NCBI GenBank assembly: GCA_015657635.1
Contig: JACDQM010000118.1
Span: forward strand, 1 to 47,167
Reading direction: 5' to 3'
Source of the DNA: Roseateles sp.
GTDB taxonomy: Bacteria > Pseudomonadota > Gammaproteobacteria > Burkholderiales > Burkholderiaceae_C
DNA length: 47,167 nt
Shown: in pieces, positions 42,552-47,167 of the stretch
Layout of the letters: each line of letters opens with the position of its first letter
Numbering within the stretch: the stretch's first letter is position 1
Program-made: the position numbers and the translations under genes
Notes under the pieces: generated by a model
The model's input: only the letters and a program-made list of their open reading frames with translations
What the model was told of the DNA's origin: nothing
Databases searched by the model: none

Positions 42552-44204
42552 ATGACAGATCTGTTGCCGCGCCGCTGGCTGATGCTGGCCGTCACCGTTG
42601 TGTTGGTGTTCATGGGCGCCGCGGCCCATGCGGCCAGTCCCCTGGTCGATGCGGCCTGGCTGCGCCAGGCCCTGGCCAGCGCCCAGCCGCCGCTGGTGCT
42701 GGATGCCTCCCCCAGCCCCATGCATGCCGCCGGCCATATTCCCGGCGCCATCAGCGCGGACTTCTACCGCTACGGCTCACGCGAGCTCGACGCCGCCGGC
42801 ATGCAGGCCCGCCTGCGCAGCTGGGGCCTGAGCGAAGGCAAGCGCCTGATCGTGATCCACGACCAGGGTGGCGCGATGATGGCGCCCTGGATCTTCTACG
42901 AGCTCTACCGCCACGGCGTGCACCCGAGCGCCTGCGCCTGCTCGACGGCGGCCTGGCCGCCTGGAAAGCGGCCCAGGGCCCCATCAGCACCGAACCCACG
43001 CCGACGCCGCCCGAGGGCGATCTGCGTGTCTCGACGCTGCGCGAGGAGGCGCGCGCTCGCCTGCCCGAGTTCCTCGCAGGCTCGGGTGATCCGCAGGGCC
43101 ATGCCTTGCTGGAAGCGCTGGACCCGCCCTACTACTACGGCGGTGCCAAGTTCTTCAACCGGGGCGGCCATGTGCCGCATGCCAAGCTGACCCCGGTGAG
43201 CGACTTCTTTGGCCCCGACAAGCGCTTCAAGCCGCGTGCCGATCTGCAAGCCATGCTGGACCATCTGGGCGTGCGGCGCGAGCAGCAGATCTACAGCTAT
43301 TGCGGCGGCGGCGTGGCCGCCAGCGTGCCCTTCTTCGCCCTGAAGTTCCTGCTCGACTATCCACGCGTGGCGCTCTACCAGGGTTCGCAGAAGGAATGGC
43401 TGGAGGACGCACGCGGCCTGCCGCTGTGGAGCCATGCCGAGCCTGCCTTGCTTCGCGATGCCGACTGGCTCAACGGCTTCAGCAACACCATGCTGCGCAC
43501 CTTCAGCCACAGTCCCATCAGCATCATCGATGTGCGCCCCGCCGAGGCCTATGCCAAGGGCCATGTGCCCTTTGCGCTGAGCCTGCCGTTCGAGCGCTTT
43601 CAAGCCGGCCTCGCAGCGCCCGAGCGCCTGGCCGCGCTGCTGGGGCCGGCTGGCGTCGATCCGCAGCATGAGGCGGTGATCGTCTCGGAGGGTGGCCTCA
43701 ACAAGCGCTCGGCGCTGGTGTTCGCCTTGCTGGAGCAGCTGGGCCAGCGCAAGGTCTCGCTGTTGCTGGAGTCGGCCGAAGAGTGGGAACTGCGCGGCCT
43801 GCAGCTGAGCCGGGAGCCACTCGCGTGGGCGCCGCAAGCCGCCGCTGGATCCGACCATCGCGCCGGTCGACTACCAAGCCAGGCCTCGTACCGTCCTGAT
43901 GAGCAGCGCAGCACTGGCGGCCACGCCGCCCGCTCATGGCATGCCTCGGGTCTACCTGGCCTTGGGCTTGAACCCGCCTGGTGCCGCGCTGCCGGGCAAG
44001 CTGGTTCACCTGCCTTACGCCCAGCTGCTCCAGGCCGGTGGCCAGCCCAAGCCCGCGCATGAGCTCTGGAGTCTGCTGTCGAAGGCCGGACTGCCACGCC
44101 ACGCCCAGATCGTCACCATCGGTGACGACGCCGGCGAAGCAGCCATCGGCTACTACCTGTTGCGGCGGATGGGGTTTGCTGATGTCAGGCTGGCAGCGCC
44201 CTAA
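42552..44204 (+). CDS. Exported multi-domain rhodanese-like sulfurtransferase, two frameshifts as assembled
   Basis: After a signal peptide (WLMLAVTVVLVFMGAAAHA) the reconstructed protein of about 550 residues has four rhodanese-like modules. Module 1 (about 30-150) has VIHDQGGAMMA where a cysteine loop would be. Module 2 has an intact loop, YSYCGGGVAAS, resembling the mercaptopyruvate type. Module 3 has VSEGGLNKRS and module 4 TIGDDAGEAA, both without cysteine. Frame 1 continues to about 42923, where CCC should be CCCC to give HPERLRLLDGG. Another frame then runs to 43827-43829, where one G of GGG is extra, giving WRRKPPLDPTIAP. Single modules with Cys probably transfer sulfur in the periplasm; the substrate is unknown. 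Confidence 0.8.
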
Positions 44205-44264
44205 TGCGTGGACGCAGCGACAATCCCCTCTTCTTTCAACTTGGGGCCTGTCGCCCAGCCTGCC

Positions 44265-45344
44265 GTGCGAAGACTTGTCCTGCTGGTCTTGATCCTGCTG
44301 AGCCTGGGCCGCGCGCAGGCCATGAGCGTCAGCTTCATCAATCCGGGGCGCTCGGACGAAGCCTTCTGGCTGGCCGCCACGCAGGCCATGCAGGCGGGGG
44401 CGAACAGTCTGGGCGTCAAGCTGGAGGTCTTGTACGCCGAACGCGAGCCCGAGCGCGCGCTGCGCCTGGCGCGTGAGCTGGCCGGACGGCCGCCGCAGCA
44501 GCGGCCCGACTATGTGCTGCTGGTCAACGAGAAGGGCACGCTGGTCACGAATGCGCAAACCCTCGGGGCAGCAGGCATCAAGACCTTCGCAGCCTTCAAC
44601 GGGCTGCTGCCCCAGGAACGCAAGACCTGGGCGCCGCGTCAGAGCCTGCCGCTGCTGCTCGGCAGCCTGGAGCCCGGGGCACGCGAGGCCGGCTACCTGA
44701 CTGCCAAGGCACTGATCCAACAGGCCTTGCGCCGCCATCCCAGCGGCCAGCTGCAGATGCTGGCGATCGCCGGCGACCGCTCGACGCCAGCGTCCATCGC
44801 GCGCAACGAGGGCATGCGCCAGGCGGTGGCCGAAGCACCGCGGGTCGAACTGGCCGAAACCGTGTTCGCCGACTGGCGCCGCGACATCGCGCGCGAGCAG
44901 ATGCAGGGCCTGCTGCAGCGACATCCTCATGCGCGACTGGTCTGGACCGGCAGCGACCAGATGGCTTTCGGCGCGATGGACGCCGTCAACCTGGCAGGCG
45001 CAATACCCGGTGTCGACCACCATTTCTCCTCAATCAACACCTCCAACGAGGCGATGCAGGCCCGCATTGACGGCCGGCTCGACGCGCTGGCAGGCGGCCA
45101 CTTCATGGCCGGGGCGTGGGCGCTGCTGATGCTGTACGACCACCACCACGGCAAGGACTTCATCGACGAGGGGCTGGAGCTGGAGCGGCCGATGTTCGCG
45201 CTGTTTGACAAGACCGACGCCCAGCGCTTTCTGCAGCGTTTCGGCAGCGGCATCCGCGAGCTGGACCTGCGCCCCCACAGCAAGCACCTCAATCCGCAGC
45301 TGCGCAAGTACAGCGCCAAGCCGGGCCTGTTGCTGAAACACTGA
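44265..45344 (+). CDS. Periplasmic substrate-binding protein (sugar-binding/LacI-like fold), paralogue 1
   Basis: A 359-residue exported protein with a signal peptide (RLVLLVLILLSLGRAQA) and a type I periplasmic binding fold: SFINPGRSDEAFWLAATQAM, PDYVLLVNEKGTLV and IAGDRSTPASIARNEGM. WTGSDQMAFGAMDAV and a late DHHHGKDFIDEGLE also occur. The GTG at 44265 gives a clean signal peptide; an upstream ATG at 44208 would add 19 unlikely residues. No permease or ATPase lies near, so it may feed a distant transporter or a membrane sensor. It is followed by a close paralogue. The ligand is unknown. Confidence 0.82.
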   Translation: MRRLVLLVLILLSLGRAQAMSVSFINPGRSDEAFWLAATQAMQAGANSLGVKLEVLYAEREPERALRLARELAGRPPQQRPDYVLLVNEKGTLVTNAQTLGAAGIKTFAAFNGLLPQERKTWAPRQSLPLLLGSLEPGAREAGYLTAKALIQQALRRHPSGQLQMLAIAGDRSTPASIARNEGMRQAVAEAPRVELAETVFADWRRDIAREQMQGLLQRHPHARLVWTGSDQMAFGAMDAVNLAGAIPGVDHHFSSINTSNEAMQARIDGRLDALAGGHFMAGAWALLMLYDHHHGKDFIDEGLELERPMFALFDKTDAQRFLQRFGSGIRELDLRPHSKHLNPQLRKYSAKPGLLLKH

Positions 45345-45354
45345 GGGCGGCGCT

Positions 45355-45380
45355 CGGGCTCTGCAAATACTCTGAGCCCG
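45355..45380 (+). terminator. Possible terminator hairpin between the two binding-protein genes
   Basis: cgggctc (45355-45361) pairs perfectly with gagcccg (45374-45380) around a 12-base loop, 11 bases after the stop of paralogue 1. It lacks a T run, so it is only a weak candidate. Confidence 0.35.
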
Positions 45381-45430
45381 GCGCAGGGGGTTGGCGCCAC
45401 AATCAAGGCACTGCTCTCAAAGGTTGACTG

Positions 45431-46522
45431 ATGAAAACGCTTCGGCTGTGCCTGATCTTGGTGCTGGCGCTGTGTGGAACAAGCAGCCATGCGCTGCGGA
45501 TCACCTTCATCAACCCAGGGCACGCCGACGAGAGTTTCTAGAGCGCAGCCACCCAGGCCATGCAGAGTGCGGCCCGCAGCCTGCGGCTGGAGTTTGAGGT
45601 GCTGTATGCCAAGCGCGATCCGGCAACGGCCCTGCGGCTGGCGCGCGAGTTGACGACACGCCCGGCCAGCGAGCGCCCCGACTACGTGCTGCTCGTCAAC
45701 GACAAAGGCTCACTGGTGCCCTGTGCGCAGGCGCTGGGGCAGGCCGGCATTCCGAGCTTCGCGGCCTTCAGCGGGCTGCTGCCTCAGGAGCGCAAGCGCT
45801 GGCAGCCCCGCAAGACCCTGCCCCTGCTGCTGGGCAGCCTGGAGGCCAGCGACCGCGAGGCCGGCTTGCTGACCAGCGAAGCCTTGATCAGCAAAGGCCT
45901 CAAGCAGCTGAGCCCGAGCAGCGATGGCCGGCTGCATCTGTTGGCCGTGGTGGGCGATCGCTCGACGCCGGTGGCCGTGCATCGCTACGAGGGCTTGCGC
46001 GCCGCGATGGCCCGCTATCCGCAGGTGGAATTTGACGGCACGCTGGTCGGCAGCTGGCGGCGTGAGGACGCGGCGGAGCAAGTGGCGCAGCTGCTCAAGA
46101 AGCACCCCTCGATCCAGTTGATCTGGGCCGGCAACGACCGCATGGCTTTCGGCGCGATCGATGCGCTGCGCGCAGCCGGGCGACAGCCGGGCAAGGATGT
46201 GCTGGTTTCGGCCATCCACAGCTCGCGCGAAGCCGTGCAGGCGCTGCAGGACGGCACCATCGCCACGCTGGCCGGCGGCAATTTCCTGGCCGGCGCCTGG
46301 GCACTGGTGATGCTGCATGATCATCACCATGGTCGCGACTTCATCGACGAAGGCCTGGAGTCGGTGCAGCCGATGTACATGCTGTTCGAAGGCCAGGATG
46401 CGGCCGTCTTCCTGGCGCGCATTGGCGACGGCGTGGAAGCGCTGGACTTCGCGGCCCACAGCAAGCAGCTGAACCCGCGCGTCAAGCGCTACAACTTCAG
46501 CCTCGCGACGCTGCTGCGCTGA
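45431..46522 (+). pseudogene. Periplasmic substrate-binding protein, paralogue 2, interrupted by an in-frame TAG
   Basis: The reading frame starts at 45431 with a signal peptide (LCLILVLALCGTSSHA) and then ITFINPGHADESF, followed by TAG at 45539-45541, codon 37. Paralogue 1 has tryptophan at the matching place (DEAFWLAA), and TGG to TAG is a single change. The rest stays open and well conserved for a total of 363 residues, including GDRSTPVAVHRYEGL, WAGNDRMAFGAIDAL and DHHHGRDFIDEGLE. Translation could restart at the ATG at 45560 but would lack the signal peptide. It may be a young pseudogene or a base-call error. The ligand is unknown. Confidence 0.8.
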
Positions 46523-46534
46523 GGCGCGGCACGC

Positions 46535-47167
46535 TCAGCGCGCCTTGACACGCGCGCCGTCGGTCAGGCCTTGCGGCGGATACACCACCACCGTCATGCC
46601 GGCGTCCAGGCCCTTGCCGATCCAGGCCACCTGGCTGTTGCGCGCCTCCAGCTGCACCTCGCTCAGGCGGGCGCGGCCGCCCTCGACCTTGAACAGCGCA
46701 TGTCGGCCCGGCTCGGCGCCCGGTAGCGGGAACACCGCGCTGACCGGCACCAGCAGCGCACCCTCCTGGCGGCGCGTCATCACCTTGACCGCGACGCGGT
46801 AGCCATCGCCCAGGCCCTGGCGCTGTGCCAGCGGACTGGTGAGCGCGATCTGCACCCGCACCCGCTGCTCTTCCACCCCCAGCGCCGAAACCTTGGTGAA
46901 AGCGCCCGGTTCGACCCGGCTGACCTGGCCCGCCAAGGTGCCCGGCCCGCCCCAGCGTTCGATGCGCACGGCCTGGCCGGCTTTTAGCTGCAACGCATCG
47001 CTGCTCAGCAGCTCGGCCACCACCTCCAGCCGCGCGGTGTCGCCCAGCTCGATCAGCGGTGTGCCCATGGTCACCATGGCCTCGCTGGGCTGCTGCACCC
47101 GCAAGACCTGACCCCCGACCGGCGCGCGCAGCTCGAAGCTCTTGCCTGCGCCCTGGCTATGAGCGCC
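46535..47167 (-). CDS. Efflux RND transporter periplasmic adaptor subunit (partial)
   Basis: Open from the window's right edge to the stop at 46535, giving the C-terminal 210 residues of a membrane-fusion (HlyD/AcrA-type) protein. The lipoyl-like edge (FELRAPVGGQVLRV) leads into the beta-barrel domain (GTPLIELGDTARLEVVAEL, AGQAVRIERWGG) and the membrane-proximal domain ending GLDAGMTVVVYPPQGLTDGA. The pieces match CusB/CzcB or AcrA-like adaptors, which link an inner-membrane RND pump to an outer-membrane channel. It is convergent with the binding-protein gene, only 12 bases apart. The pump and the N-terminus lie outside the window. Confidence 0.88.
   Translation of the reverse strand, partial: GAHSQGAGKSFELRAPVGGQVLRVQQPSEAMVTMGTPLIELGDTARLEVVAELLSSDALQLKAGQAVRIERWGGPGTLAGQVSRVEPGAFTKVSALGVEEQRVRVQIALTSPLAQRQGLGDGYRVAVKVMTRRQEGALLVPVSAVFPLPGAEPGRHALFKVEGGRARLSEVQLEARNSQVAWIGKGLDAGMTVVVYPPQGLTDGARVKAR

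Overview
This window is one contiguous stretch of GC-rich chromosome (by eye roughly two thirds G+C). Gene content and protein style point to a betaproteobacterium of the order Burkholderiales, plausibly the Roseateles/Rubrivivax/Leptothrix side. That is a judgement from recognised families (TamA/TamB with short overlaps, a complete hut cluster with HutF and HutG, NitT/TauT-type transport, abundant PAS/GGDEF signalling), not from a marker gene. There is no rRNA, CRISPR array, phage module or transposase.

Layout: 1-2912 holds the end of a membrane protein, a GNAT acetyltransferase and an S9 peptidase. 2965-10156 is a tight three-gene unit: VWA (CoxE-like) protein, tamA, tamB. A tRNA-Arg(CCT) follows at 10226. 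10328-14347 carries ornithine cyclodeaminase on the minus strand and a divergently arranged ferric-iron-type ABC permease and ATPase with a candidate Fur box between them. 14553-19074 has the ctpA protease, a MoeB/ThiF-type E1 enzyme, a LOG-family protein and arginase. 19405-30694 is rich in signalling and hydrolases: an RsbQ-like alpha/beta hydrolase translationally coupled to a large hybrid histidine kinase, a DUF429 protein, an S10 peptidase, a TPR-GGDEF protein, an asparaginase and a chemoreceptor. 30799-38796 is the full histidine-utilisation locus: hutC-hutD-hutI-hutG-hutF on the minus strand, divergent from hutU-hutH, with a HutC-type operator between. 38908-42430 has a SBP_bac_3 protein and a NitT/TauT-type ABC transporter. 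42552-46522 has a multi-rhodanese protein and two tandem paralogous periplasmic binding proteins. The window ends inside an RND adaptor gene.

The most unusual signal is non-coding. Three intergenic elements (16042-16310, 19281-19440, 27889-28053) have different terminal inverted repeats, all bounded by TA, but each carries a related core of about 52 bases. The three cores fold into the same hairpin with compensatory base changes. All three lie at the 3' end of a gene, and two contribute to that gene's stop codon. They look like a family of small non-autonomous elements carrying a shared structured passenger.

The second notable system is the RsbQ-like hydrolase with its overlapping PAS-PAS-PAS-HisKA-HATPase-REC-REC-Hpt kinase. 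It resembles the Bacillus RsbQ-RsbP energy-stress pair, with a phosphorelay in place of a phosphatase.

As assembled, four genes are broken by five single-base indels, mostly at short G or C runs (S9 peptidase, hutH, the NitT/TauT binding protein, and the rhodanese protein twice), and a fifth by a TGG-to-TAG change. The pattern fits residual sequencing error better than decay, so I give full gene spans and flag the break points.
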